A stretch of 64,000 nt of DNA from Sycobia sp. Sy_11 (Eukaryota; Arthropoda; Insecta; Hymenoptera; Epichrysomallidae), in the NCBI GenBank assembly GCA_018907035.1, contig JACCIC010000140.1, positions 131,501-195,500 of the forward strand, given 5' to 3'. Below, piece by piece: positions 28,402-39,700 of the stretch (positions are counted from its first letter, which is position 1; every line of letters begins with the position of its first letter). Both the position numbers and the translations under genes were made by a program. The notes beneath the pieces were generated by a model, which ran no database searches, had not been told where the DNA came from, and saw nothing but the letters and a program-made list of their open reading frames with translations.

Positions 28402-29975
28402 CTAATTAATTTTTCCTCATTTTAACCTACAAATCGCACCTGAATCGCTTGATTCCGGTTCTCACGAATACTCATACCTAGTACGAAAAGGCTTTTTTAC
28501 GAATCTCGTTACAACCCTCGGCTTCGCCTCGGGCCGCGAACCTCTCGTTTCGTAAATAAAGCCTTTCCGTACACGGTAAGAAATTTACTATTATCACCAT
28601 CATCTTGCCCTTAGCCAGGCCGAAAATATTTATTTTACAATACTTTGCAATATATTTATATGTTCCTAATGTTTATATATTTGATTTGATTTTTAATGAG
28701 TGTCCGTTAAAGCCTGATATTGGAATTTTTTTCCGTTGGCAGATATAGTCGAGATCGCAGTACATTCTTGTAATCCTTAGTCTTGCTATATTAACATATG
28801 TCAAGAATTGGTATGCCCTAGAATGGTTTTAATAACTCTAAACTGATTTGTACGATAATTCTAAAATCTTTGATTTTTAAAAAGGCTATTTCGGTTTTAC
28901 TTCAAAACTATAATCTAGTTTTTTACATCAGAATTTTAAAAATCAACTTGACAAAGATATTTATTTTAGTTTTTCCCCCTTAGCAGTTTACGATCATATA
29001 ATACTTAATGTACTTATAATTCAGATTATTTTCAAACGACCATGATAAAAATAATGCAGATATTCGAAACAAAGAAGGAAGGTTAATCCCAATTTCGATT
29101 GTTCATTACAGAATGCCCCAATAAGATTTTTCTATCGAATAACGCAAGAGGAACAAGTCCTCGAGGCACCACCAAACGACAGGCCGTCTACGCCGGGACT
29201 TGGCGCTAGCCAGCCAGTCACGAACGAAGGCTCGGATCAGCCTGCGAAGAAGGACGTCGAAACAAGCGGCACGGAAACGCCGCAGAAAAAGTCACCCGAG
29301 AAGGAAGAGATTGTCCATGAAATGAGCAAGGTTAAAGCGGAGAATTCGCCGCTGAAGCCAGCGGAAGAGGAGAAACCGAGCGAGCTTAAAACGACGCCGG
29401 AGGCCTTGGCGAGACGCAGGCCAACCGAGGAGATCACCAGCACGAACGAAAGTACGAAGACCCCGGAGACCAAAAGTATTAGCAAGAATAAACCGCTGCC
29501 GCAACTGGCCCCCGTGAAGATAGAGGAGGCGACGAAGCAAGTCAAGACTCCGATCAAGATAATGAAGAACTCGGATGGCCGCTATCAGGTGCTGCGCGGG
29601 CCGAGCGTCTCGGCGAAAATTAACGGCGGCACCGCCGACGTCGCCAATTCCAACACCGCTACGCCGAGCAAAGTTAACCCGATGCCGACCCCGGCCGAGT
29701 TCAGCGTCGTCAGCATCGGCGACGGGGCTAATTCCAACGGCGTCAAGATCACCCTCAAGCAATGCTCGCCGGGCGGCGCCAATTCCAGTCCCAGTGCCAC
29801 CATCGCGAGCTCGAAGAAGCCAAAGGTCATTAGCAACGTTCTATTGGGCAATATCAATAACGGCGACAAGGTGACCGCCAGCAGTATCGTGGAACACATG
29901 CAGGATCTTCAGAAGCAGGAGAAACAGAAGCGCAAGGTGACGTTCGTGGACGCCGAATCGAATGCCCAGCAGCCA

Positions 29976-30013
<38 letters not shown>

Positions 30014-30014
30014 A

Positions 30015-30057
<43 letters not shown>

Positions 30058-33000
30058 TGCTGCCTGCGAAACAGCCAAAGAAGTCGCCCGAGCAAGCGGA
30101 GAAGAAATTATTGCACAACTTCCGACCCCATTCCAAACAGCACAGCAACAACAACAACAGCTCTGCCAGCGCACAAGCGAACAATCAGCAGCTGAAGGAG
30201 GCCACCGACCCGGTCAAGTCGAAGATCGGCGACGAGGCACTCAGCGTCGAGGCTCAGATCAAGGAGATCATCCGAGCCAGGGAGAATCAGAACAAGGACC
30301 TGGGCGCTGCCCAACCGGCGGCGATCAATCCGGATTCCTCGGCCGCGAAGAAACGACCGACCGACGACAGCAAAGCGAGCGCCAACAATATAGCCAATCG
30401 TCTCGAGGCGAAGCACATCACTGAAAATAATTCGCTGCTCGCCAAGCAGCAGGCTCCGTCGATTAACGCAGGCAAGGAGCAGCCGAGTCAGCAGCCGATC
30501 GACGTTTACGCCTTTCCCAATGATCCGCCGACGACGATACCGCCTGGCTCGGTCAAGAGAAAGTGCCCGCCCGGATTGCCCATTTTCGAGATGCGCAAGA
30601 AAAATCAGACTTATCAGATTGGAAAGCGCGCGGGGATAAATACTGCCCGAGGCGGGGCAGTCAAGTGTTACAGGAATCAATCTGCCAAGCCGTTAATATA
30701 CGCAAAGCCAACTGTGAATCCACCAAGGGTAATTAGCATTGCCTTGTTTTAATTGAAATTTCATATTAGTAAATAATTTTAATAAAAAAAAAAAATTTTA
30801 GCAATGCTCATTAAGACGAAATATAAAATTGAAAGTATATTATTGTTTTAATGAAAAAAATAAATAAATGAAAGAAATTTAATTTAAAAATTAGTCGAAA
30901 TGTAAAGAAGACTATTTTATTATGTAATCATTGTATAAAATATGTGTTCATTGTAGCCTTTGCAGAATTTATCAACTTCGATTGGAAACATGGTGAACGT
31001 AAGCACAAGTAGCAGCCCGGTCTCTTCGGTCAACTCTACCGTCAGTTCAACGTCTCCAAAGAACGCCTCGCAATTGATATCGAACGATACCCGGAATTTG
31101 CTGGATGGTTGTGGGCTCAATATACCCGCTAGTCTGAGCATAACCCTGACCGCGCCCAAATCACCGAGTCGCGGCAGCGATCCACCGCTGGAGCTTCGGG
31201 GCTCCAAGGACGCCTCGCATCACAATAATCTCGACAAGCTGAATCCCAGCATCACTCTGAATGACAAGTCCGTGGACCCGAGGGTGCTGAAGGCGCTGAA
31301 ATCCGGACAAATGCGGATGGCGATGCCAATGGCGAACGCTAAGACCAAAGGAAGGCAGCAGCCGATTGAGCAGCAGCAGGCGCCCCCGGCGAAACGGAAA
31401 AAGGACGACACGTCGCCTCAGCCGCCGCCTCCTCGCAACATTTTGGATCTCAGTGGGGCTAAAAAGATGGAAATTCATCCCTTACGAATTCCCACGCCTC
31501 TTGGAAAGTTCAAAGCTAAACCAACTCCAAATTGGGTGAGTTCTCACTTTTATTATTTAATAACAAGTATCGATAGTTTGGGTAGTTTAATTATAGGAAT
31601 TTTTGTACATAACCAAGGATAATAATTAAAGAATTAGAAACAACAACATTCATCGCTTTGTTGCAATAATCTTTTATATACAGCGTTTTAATATTTAAAT
31701 CTCAGAATAAGTAAGATATGTTCATTTAGGAGCTTAAGATTTAGGGATGAAGATATTTAGGACGAGAAACTGAATTTGGCGTATATGGTGTATAACGTAT
31801 TTGGTGTATAATGAAATTTAAAGTTTTTTTTTTTAATTTCTTCCTACGGAATTCCATGCCCAATAATTTGTTTGGTTATGCAATTTGCAGACACTTTATA
31901 CCCAAGTTGCAGCTTCTTCCAATGATGAAACATATTGTAATTACTGCAAAAAAAATGTTGCAAAAAAGTATTTCCACGACGACCTTTGGTTAAAGCATTT
32001 CATATTCCAAAATATCGTACTTCTATAGACGTATCGCAAACAATAATTATTAGACAAAAAAAACACACGATTTTAACGCATTGTTTCTTATTTTCCAGTC
32101 TCAAGCGAATAGTCCAAAACCTACCGGAAAGGACGGCGTGCCAAATTTCAGCGCCAACGGCCAAGTGGTAACACTAACCGACGGCCAGAGATTTTATCGA
32201 GCACCGCCGGGCTCGCTCACGCCAGCGGCTCACCGTATCGCCGATATACCGACGCCCACCCGGGCCCCGGTCTACGCGCCCTGCTTCTCCAGCCCCTCGA
32301 GCGCCGGCAGGACCGCCCACAATCTCTCCTCGGTCTTTCCCAGTCTGCAGAGCCTGTACGCGCTCAGCCAGGCGCCCAGCCTCGAGCAGTTCCACATGGA
32401 TTCGCGGATGCGAATGTCCGCGGTCGCCGCGGCCGTCGCCAAGGACGGCGGCAATCTCTCGTCTTCCGCGCCCTCGCCCAAGGCCGCCAACTCGGGCGTC
32501 GGCGGCGGCCAGGCCGGCAAGAGCCACATCGCGGCCCAGTGCGCGCCGATAAAGCCGTCGAGAACGACCGCGGGCTCGTTCGCCGTGCCGCTCGCCAAGC
32601 AGCAGCCGGCGATGGGCGGTGGGGGCGTCCCGGTCAAGGTGACCGGGAACGCGTCGCGGGTCGGCAAAACCAGCAGCCCGTCGGTTGCGTCCAGCGAGGG
32701 CGAGAACGAGCTGTCCACGAGTAGCACCACCGAGGCCAATCACGCCGATCAGAAAGAAGGTGAGAGCGGAGATTTTCAGGAAGCGCGTGACTGACTTGCT
32801 CTACTTTTTTGGAAATGAAACTTCGTGAAGTAAATCTCGCATCGATCGTCAGAAAAGTAGTTTCAGTTGTTTAAAACAAAAAAAAAAAATTTCTATTGTT
32901 TATCATTCGTTATTTTAACAACAACAACAACAATTATACTAATAAGTTTTTCGGGCAGTGTTTGTACCTTCTAACAAAAAGATGTGTACTAGGGAAAAAT

Positions 33001-33756
33001 CTAGGAATTCTTAATAAATTTTTACGATGTAATGTTAAAAATTTTAGGACACACATATGGAAGTCATAATTGAATCAATATTTTAAGACACTTTGATCAG
33101 TTTTATTTACTAATGACTAAAATATAATTGTAGTTAACGCATATTCACATTATCATTAATTTTTTATTCTTACAGCTCTTTCAAAGCCAGACTTTGAGCA
33201 AAACGAGAATTGTGCATCCTCTACCGAAGAAGGGAACTCTCAACAAGATGCAGCCAGTCCAAGGGTTACATCGACGGCTTCGCCCTCTCCGCCTCCCAGT
33301 GTCAGCGAAGTCACCGCTAGCACTGCAGAAAAATCATCCCATTCCTCGAAAATTGAAAAACAGCAACCAACATCTGGCTCTGAAGTAACAAGCAGCAATA
33401 AATCGCCAGAGAGTCCGGACTCCAGTTCCGTTGTTACAGAGAGCATTGGAAATCTAGTCGATAGTACAAAATCTGCAATAGAAAAAAGCAAGGACGCTCT
33501 TCCCATTAAAAGTTTGGAACACAAGTCGTTGAGTAACGAGCAGACGAACGACGCGAAATTGAAAAGCAAAATCGAATCAGCAGACTTTAAAAAGCCCATG
33601 ACTTCGGAGGCTTTGCAGAAACGATTTTTAGCAGCTTTTCCATCGAACGAGTGGGCTAACAATCCCATAGCTGCCGAACAGTTCGGCAACTTTTTAAAGA
33701 GTTTGTCTTCGATGGAAGCCGAGGCTCAATCGAAGAACTCAAAGATTGTCGAGTAA
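22468..33756 (+). CDS. Psc: Polycomb-group RING finger protein, Posterior sex combs / Su(z)2 ortholog
   Basis: The product is a core subunit of Polycomb repressive complex 1, where PCGF/Psc proteins pair with the RING1 (Sce) E3 ligase on chromatin. Coding exons read as 22468-22582, 22878-22968, 25515-25618, 27882-28267 (5' edge uncertain), 29112-30728, 30957-31535, 32099-32759 and 33176-33756. All phases agree and the total is 4134 nt, about 1377 residues; fly Psc is of similar large size. A C3HC4 RING occupies residues 19-57 (C19, C22, C35, H37, C40, C43, C54, C57). The conserved stretch [17 protein letters not shown] follows, then a RAWUL domain at about 115-245. The long remainder is low complexity and Ser/Pro/Lys/Gln-rich with a poly-Gln run near 518-548, as in the disordered C-terminus of fly Psc that compacts nucleosomes. 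The start is the first ATG in the exon beginning at 22405, whose acceptor implies an upstream non-coding exon. The family call is very secure; Psc versus Su(z)2 cannot be separated, because other insects often carry one such gene. Confidence 0.93.
22878..22968 (+). CDS. Psc: Psc exon 2, second half of RING finger
   Basis: This short exon is flanked by cccacag and gtaagt. It supplies the last four RING ligands (C40, C43, C54, C57) and ends in the family signature NTAKPNIK, whose final Lys codon is split across the intron. Confidence 0.92.
23800..24430. promoter_or_regulatory. CpG-dense block in Psc intron 2, possible enhancer, PRE or alternative promoter
   Basis: About 630 bp of very GC- and CpG-rich DNA sits inside AT-rich intron sequence. 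It includes a GTC repeat near 24155, a PHO-type core GCCATTAT on the minus strand at 24354-24361, and a GA tract at 24408-24424. Overlapping ORFs on both strands look like a by-product of GC-rich composition. A regulatory role is inference. Confidence 0.35.
25196..28396. repeat. Psc: Microsatellites in Psc introns 2-4
   Basis: AT runs lie at 25196-25252, 26056-26092, 26377-26422, 26785-26830 and 28340-28395. GT lies at 26021-26044 and TTC near 25760-25780. ATT/TTA runs lie at 26730-26765 and 27340-27391. All are intronic. Confidence 0.93.
27882..28267 (+). CDS. Psc: Psc exon 4, RAWUL domain (first part)
   Basis: The exon encodes [45 protein letters not shown] and [14 protein letters not shown], all hallmarks of the ubiquitin-like RAWUL domain that binds Polyhomeotic. 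The donor is gtaagc. The 5' edge is uncertain: in-phase AG acceptors give starts at 27810, 27882 and 27891, and the sequence before the latter two is A-rich rather than pyrimidine-rich. The domain finishes in the next exon with [10 protein letters not shown]. Confidence 0.85.
28481..28572. repeat. Imperfect 92-bp inverted repeat in Psc intron 4
   Basis: The segment starts GTACGAAAAGGCTTTTTTAC and ends with the near reverse complement, finishing CCTTTCCGTAC. The arms pair over about 23 bp with one substitution and a T/A or indel difference. The GC-rich centre contains CCTCGG twice around GGCTTCGCC. It is probably a foldback mobile-element remnant or a structured intronic RNA. Confidence 0.6.
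29112..30728 (+). CDS. Psc: Psc exon 5, end of RAWUL and disordered region
   Basis: The largest exon opens with [11 protein letters not shown], which completes RAWUL. It continues as a Lys/Glu/Pro/Ser-rich region, then a poly-Gln tract, then a basic segment. Acceptor attacag and donor gtaatt are both in phase 0. The block is GC-richer than its introns and open throughout in this frame. Confidence 0.9.
29967..30057 (+). repeat. Psc: CAG/CAA repeat encoding poly-Gln in Psc
   Basis: A mixed CAG and CAA trinucleotide run encodes about 30 Gln residues after NAQQPQ and before [12 protein letters not shown] interruptions are scattered through it, which normally slows replication slippage. Gln-rich stretches also occur in the tail of fly Psc. 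Confidence 0.95.
30957..31535 (+). CDS. Psc: Psc exon 6
   Basis: Acceptor ttgtag and donor gtgagt are both in phase 0. The encoded segment is low complexity (Ser/Thr/Pro, then [20 protein letters not shown]). It has no recognised fold, only short basic patches. A second acceptor nine bases inside the exon (tttgcag) would also keep frame. Confidence 0.88.
32099..32759 (+). CDS. Psc: Psc exon 7
   Basis: Acceptor ttttccag precedes [13 protein letters not shown]. The exon is GC-rich and codes for an Ala/Ser/Pro/Gly-rich disordered region including [20 protein letters not shown]. It ends in phase 1 at gtgaga. Confidence 0.88.
33176..33756 (+). CDS. Psc: Psc terminal coding exon
   Basis: Acceptor ttcttacag restores phase after the preceding exon (G+CT gives Ala). 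The Ser/Glu-rich region is followed by a more ordered-looking end, [20 protein letters not shown] through [14 protein letters not shown], and a TAA stop. Phase agreement with seven upstream exons supports the assignment. Confidence 0.88.
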
Positions 33757-36406
33757 GACAAAAAAAAATCTGTTTGATATTACTCCATTTTATTTTTCAA
33801 GAATACTACGAAAAGTATTTATGCACAATTAACATTATGATTTAATAATGTTACGAATGAGATTTCGGATTAATATCAGTGTAATTAGGCAAAATTGAGC
33901 TTTTGTGAAGAAATGCCGAGCACATAGTAATAAGAAATACGCGACAAGAAGTCCACGAAAAATCTAGCTACATCACTGCCAAACATTACCAAGTTCCGTT
34001 TTCTTCTCATCTAAGAATATCTCTTTATAAAAGATATTTACAAACGATCAGAAAGATAAAGACTGACTTGAACATTTTTTAATGCAATTGTGATAAGAGA
34101 TTTTCGGTACTCAAATCAATTTTTATACTCTACAGTGATACTGCAAATAATAATAGTAATAATAGTAATAATAAAACTTAAAGAAAATCATTGATGACTT
34201 ATTGAAAAAAGTCTAGAAATTTATATTTTTCGAATTTCGCCGAATATCAATTGATGGTTCAACAAAGCATTTATTTTTAATTCAATAATAAACTCAATGA
34301 TGTAAAAATACTGTATTAAAACTGCTTCAGGGATCTTTTTAGATGTATTTTTCAGCGTTAAAAAAAGTACAGCCTAATGCAGGAAAGTGTCCGAAGTAAC
34401 GATAATTTGCTAGAATAACTTATGATAACTGCATTGAACAAGAGCTTTAATGGTTTTTGCCATAAAATGTATCCATATAAATCTCAGTATTCTTATGAAT
34501 ATTATTAAGCTTAAATTGGAAAATTTAGAAGAGTGATGTGTGACAAGATCTATTAAATCTTCTATTATTTTTCTCGCCATTTCTAAAATACATTATTTTT
34601 ATTTTGCTCAATAAAATAGGTTTATTTGTAATATATAGCTCATAGTCTGTAGTAATACGTTTATTAAGTATTTATAAATTTTCAATCATGTTAATCTCCA
34701 ATATCTTAATCTTTGGAGATTCAAGATTTGTTCCTTTAATTGTAGTCAAAAGAAATGTAGTTTTGTTTGCAGTTGTACTTGATATTGTTAAAGCTTTAGT
34801 TTATCGTAACATTTGTTAAATGAACTTGCTCGTACACAATACATGGCAATCGCTGATGTCTGTATATTTCATTGGAAATACATACCTCAAAATGTGTTCA
34901 TCTTGACAAAATTTGAACAATGAAAAGAATGTAAATTTTATTTTAGCCAAAGTTTCCATCTAATTAAAGTTTATCTTTGCCGTGTCAAGACTGTGTACAA
35001 AGAGTGAGTCAATTTTTATGTACGTACATTTATAAAATATCTTGTGGTATTTTAGTTATATTGTAAATAATTTAATGGATGAACTATGTATTAAGTACCA
35101 TTTATTAACAGTAAAAAAAATGAATATTGCTACAATGTTCTATTTTACTACAAAACGGAAGCAACTACAATCAGGTCGATCATGTGTAAAAGCTATACAA
35201 TTTTCACCTGTTTTTTATAAAAAGAAAAATACAGACACTGAATGAATAATCAAGCGACTACCTTTTGAAATTAAGAACATGTACAATACCGAATAAATAT
35301 ATCGTATTCCTATAAGAGTTATGTTTGTACTTAACCTTTCTTATTTCTCCTTTTTTTTAACAATTTTCCTTCTGAAACCTGTTCAAAAAATAATATCCAT
35401 AAGAATTCAATTCATTGCGCAGAAGCAGCATGATTCACTTTTATTTTTTATTCTTGCACTTATTAGATTTTATTATATTTGAATCATTCCAAAAACAAAA
35501 ATTATATCAATATCGTGATGAAAATATAAAATCTGATACTTACCTACCCATTTTTCATTTAAAATATAATATCCTATATATATATATATATAATATTATA
35601 TTATACATATTGCTATATAAATGATTTCCATATATTTTTAAATATTGTGTCTTCGTGACGTATCTTGAAAGAAATAGCCTACGCCTATAAAAGCATAGTG
35701 CTTACGCCTGCAGGACAGGCCTGCAATCTGCATCCGCCAATAGAACACTCGCTAAGCTAAACCTGGCTAAACCTAGCTAAACCCTAAATCAGTTTCATTC
35801 TTGTCTCATTACAAGAATCGGCTAAAAACTGTTCATGATTGGATGATCAAGAATTGACTTCGCGCATGCGCAAGACTTGCTACTGGCTACTTACACTTAC
35901 GTGATATATACTAACACAAGCGAATATATACCGTTTTTCTTTCATATATACACAGTGAACAATACTGATATATACAAGCAGTACAACCTGGTGCAACGCC
36001 TGTCGGAGTGTCGCTTCACCTGTGCTGTGTCTTTCTTGGTCTCTCCTCTTGCTGCTCTCATATTTTTGTCATGTTTATACGTTTATACTTGTGCGTCGGC
36101 AAGGACCATCAAGATTTCGGAAAGGTACAGGCCACGCATCATAAATTGCGTTCGAAATTACTTTCACCGTGCCCCCTATAAGAGCTTTTTTCAATGTTTT
36201 CACCTGACGGAACTACTGCGGGGGTGTAGGTGTAGTCCTGCGATAGCGCCCGCGCGTACTTGGTTCCCATGTAATCTCTTGGATTTTTGACATGTGTCGC
36301 TGGGCGGAGCGTGCATTGAGCTAGGTGGCAGATATTACACTGGATTGAGAGAAATGCCAGGTGCGGCTTTCGATAATACGACCCAAGGTAGATTTAGGAC
36401 GAGAAA
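33757..36406. other. Psc 3' region and yurt upstream region
   Basis: AT-rich sequence with polyadenylation candidates runs to about 35.3 kb. A moderately GC-richer section at about 35.7-36.4 kb follows and probably holds the yurt promoter and 5'UTR. A 137-codon frame at 35877-36290 has no protein-like features and is taken as chance. Confidence 0.5.
34610..34615 (+). terminator. Psc: Candidate Psc polyadenylation signal
   Basis: A canonical AATAAA lies about 850 nt after the Psc stop and is followed by T-rich sequence. Other AATAAA copies further on (for example near 35293) are alternatives. Confidence 0.35.
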
Positions 36407-36634
36407 ATGTTGAGGTTTCTGTCGAGGCGCCGGGCTCGGAGCGTCAGCGGTCAGACAACATCCTCGCAAATTAAGAATCAGCGATTGCTAAGCAACAAGA
36501 ATGTCGTACAGTGTCGTGTTATTTTGCTGGACGGCGCCGATTTGCCCATTGAGTTGTCTGTAAGTTTACTTTCATTTTTTTTTTTTTAATGAAAGGTGCA
36601 TCAGTGGATCAGTGCGCTTGGTTCTGTGTACAAG

Positions 36635-36701
<67 letters not shown>

Positions 36702-39700
36702 TATTATCTTAGAGAAAGTTTTCACATTCTCATATTCTTATTTAATATAAATTTTTATAAACTTTTTACTTTAGAAAAAAGCATTAGCCAGTGATTTGTA
36801 CGAGCAAGTATTTTATAGTTTGGATTTAATAGAAAAAGATTATTTTGGGTTACAATACACCGATAGTAATAATGTTCAACATTGGCTCGATCCAACTAAA
36901 CCGATAAAAAAACAAGTCAAGAGTAAGTAGTATATTCTTTATCCAAATAATTCTACAAGTATATTAAATAATGTAGAATTATTATGCAGATGAAAATGAA
37001 TATATATTATTGTAACGAATAATGTTTCTTTACAGTTGGACCACCATACACATTAAGGTTAAAAGTCAAATTTTACTCATCAGAACCAAATACATTGAGA
37101 GAAGAATTGACACGGTATCAATTTTTCTTACAACTCAAGCAGGATGTACTCGAAGGAAAACTTCATTGTCCTCATCAGACTACTGTGCAACTTGCTGCAT
37201 TAACCTTACAATGTATATAAAACAATTTATTTCTTTATTGGTATAAAATATTCTATGCTTTAAGTTCAATTAATATGTTAATTTTTAATTTGTTTTCTAT
37301 ACAGCTGAACTCGGTGATTATGATTCCACTGTTCATACAGCTGCAACTGTTTCCGAGTTCCGTTTTGTACCAGGTCAGACTGAAGAACTGGAGTTGGAAA
37401 TATTAGAAGAGTACAAAAAATGTTCTGGACTTAGCCCAGCTCAAGCCGAATCCGCGTACCTGAGTAAAGCCAAATGGCTTGATATGTATGGTGTGGACAT
37501 GCACACAGTTATGGGAAAAGATGCTTGTGAATATTCTCTTGGCTTAACACCAACTGGAATATTAGTTTTTGAGGGAACTCAAAAAATCGGGCTATTTTTC
37601 TGGCCTAAAATTGGTCGTTTAGATTTTAAAAAGAAAAAATTAACTCTAGTCGTAGTTGAAGAAGACGACGAAGGAAAAGGTGAACAAGAACACACCTTTG
37701 TATTCCGATTATCCAACGAAAAGGCTTGTAAGCATTTATGGAAGTGTGCAGTGGAGCATCATGCTTTCTTTAGATTACGTGCACCAGTGAAAGGTGCTAG
37801 TGGTCGACAAAACTTATTCCGTATGGGATCTCGTTTTCGTTACAGTGGTAAGACTGAATTTCAAACGACTCAATTAAATCGTGCTCGTCGTACAGTGCAA
37901 TTTGAACGAAGACCTAGCCAACGTTATGCTCGCAGGCAAAGTCATGTTTTAAGAGATAGACAGCGTCAAGTGCAAGATCAAACATCACAACCATCATGTG
38001 GTCAGTAGAAATTGATTTCCTTATCATAATTTTACCTAAGCATTTTGAAAAATTTCCCTACATTAATTAATATAAATTTTATTTATTCATTTACTAGGTA
38101 TTTTAAATATGAAAAAAATATTATATAAATATCTGACGATATTCAACATTATCAGTTTTTTGCATATTTTTATTAACTATTTATATAAAACATAATTCAA
38201 ATTTTTATAATTATAATTTATTTATTTCATTTTAGTCATTTATTTATTAAAAGGAATTTATTAAATAAATTATTACTAATCATTTTAATAGCTGATGAGG
38301 AGCCACTTGAAAGGCAGCCAAGTAGGTGTAGTAGTACAAAATCTTCTTCAGATACCAGTAGTATTCATGGAACATCATCGCCTTTAGTAGATTCGCTTTT
38401 AAAATCTCTTGCTAAAGAGCAGCAGCCTCTAGAACCAAGAAATCAAGCTACTGTAGCCAATACTCAAAAAGAGACGGAGCCTATGAAAACTAGCCTAACT
38501 ATTCAAAGTGTTATTTGCCAGCCAACTGTAGTAGTTCCAAACAATCAAATAATCGGTGCAACTGCATTACCAGCTAGAACGCCTATTCCACCAGAATCCT
38601 TGAAGTGCAATATTCTGAAAGCAAAAAGTCTTGAACAAGGAAAGAATTCAAATTTGGTTTCCATTTCGACGTCTGAATCACCATCTGTCACTGCTGTTGA
38701 TAAAACACTGCATGGTGCTGAAGCTGCAACGATTGTTTCAGTGGTAAGTTGCATTTGCTGTATTGATTTTGTGGCTATTGAAATTTCAGGATTTCGTTTT
38801 TGCAAACACAATCATTGTTTTGATATTTTGTGATGTTATGGCTTTGTGTTGCTAGCTTAACGGGTAGGAATACACCTTGAGCACTAAATGTCTTTCAAGC
38901 TGAAAGCTATTTGTCCCATGAATATTAATAAAATAAAAAATAATGTATATAATTTTTTCAATTAAAATTGTAGATTTGCATATAATATAATTTATTTTAT
39001 TCGAACATTATAAAAGAAATTTCCACTCGAGGTGTATATGCCCTTTTCACATGTTATTGCTTTTATGCTTTTCCTGCTATTTAGGGTGGTGATAAATTGA
39101 CTCTGTCTGTGAGTGGAGCATCAACGAGTCCGTCGCCAGTTGACGACGCTGTCACCGTCACACACTTTTCTCTCGATAGTTGGGGAAAGATTCAGCAAAA
39201 GACAACTCCAATTATACCAAAAGTGGCCAATCGATCTCAGAACCCTTTCAATCCATTTACAAATAATACGAGCCCAGATGATTCAGTTACCAGCAATGTT
39301 GAAGAAGTTGTTCATAACGATGAATCTAAACTGACAACAGTGCCAGTAGTTATAGAAGAAAAAAAAATAAATACAAATCCTTTTATAGATTCAAATCCAT
39401 TTTTTGGAATGCTCAATCCATTTGCTACTGATTTAAGCCCAATACCAACACCAATTCCAAAAACACCTGTTATAGACGAAGTACAGAGTGAAGATACAAC
39501 AGATGTCGGAACCGCCAATGAAACGCGAGTTGTGAAGACAGAAGAAATACAAACGACTACGACTACTCTCACACATAAAGTAAGATTCACTGCTTGCGCA
39601 AAATTTTTATTTCATTCATTTCATTATTAGCTTATGTTTGCTAGTGAATATAGGAGATTTAGATTTACGACTTTTTTACAATGTGATAAAGAAAAAAATT

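Noticed and set aside
29292..29762. 156-codon minus-strand frame inside Psc exon 5
   Set aside because: It is antisense to a well-supported coding exon and has no independent features.
32174..32743. 189-codon minus-strand frame
   Set aside because: Shadow of GC-rich Psc exon 7 on the opposite strand.
35877..36290. 137-codon frame upstream of yurt with a hydrophobic stretch
   Set aside because: It overlaps the probable yurt promoter and 5'UTR. Cys/Tyr-rich composition without family resemblance; a chance frame is more likely than a small membrane protein.
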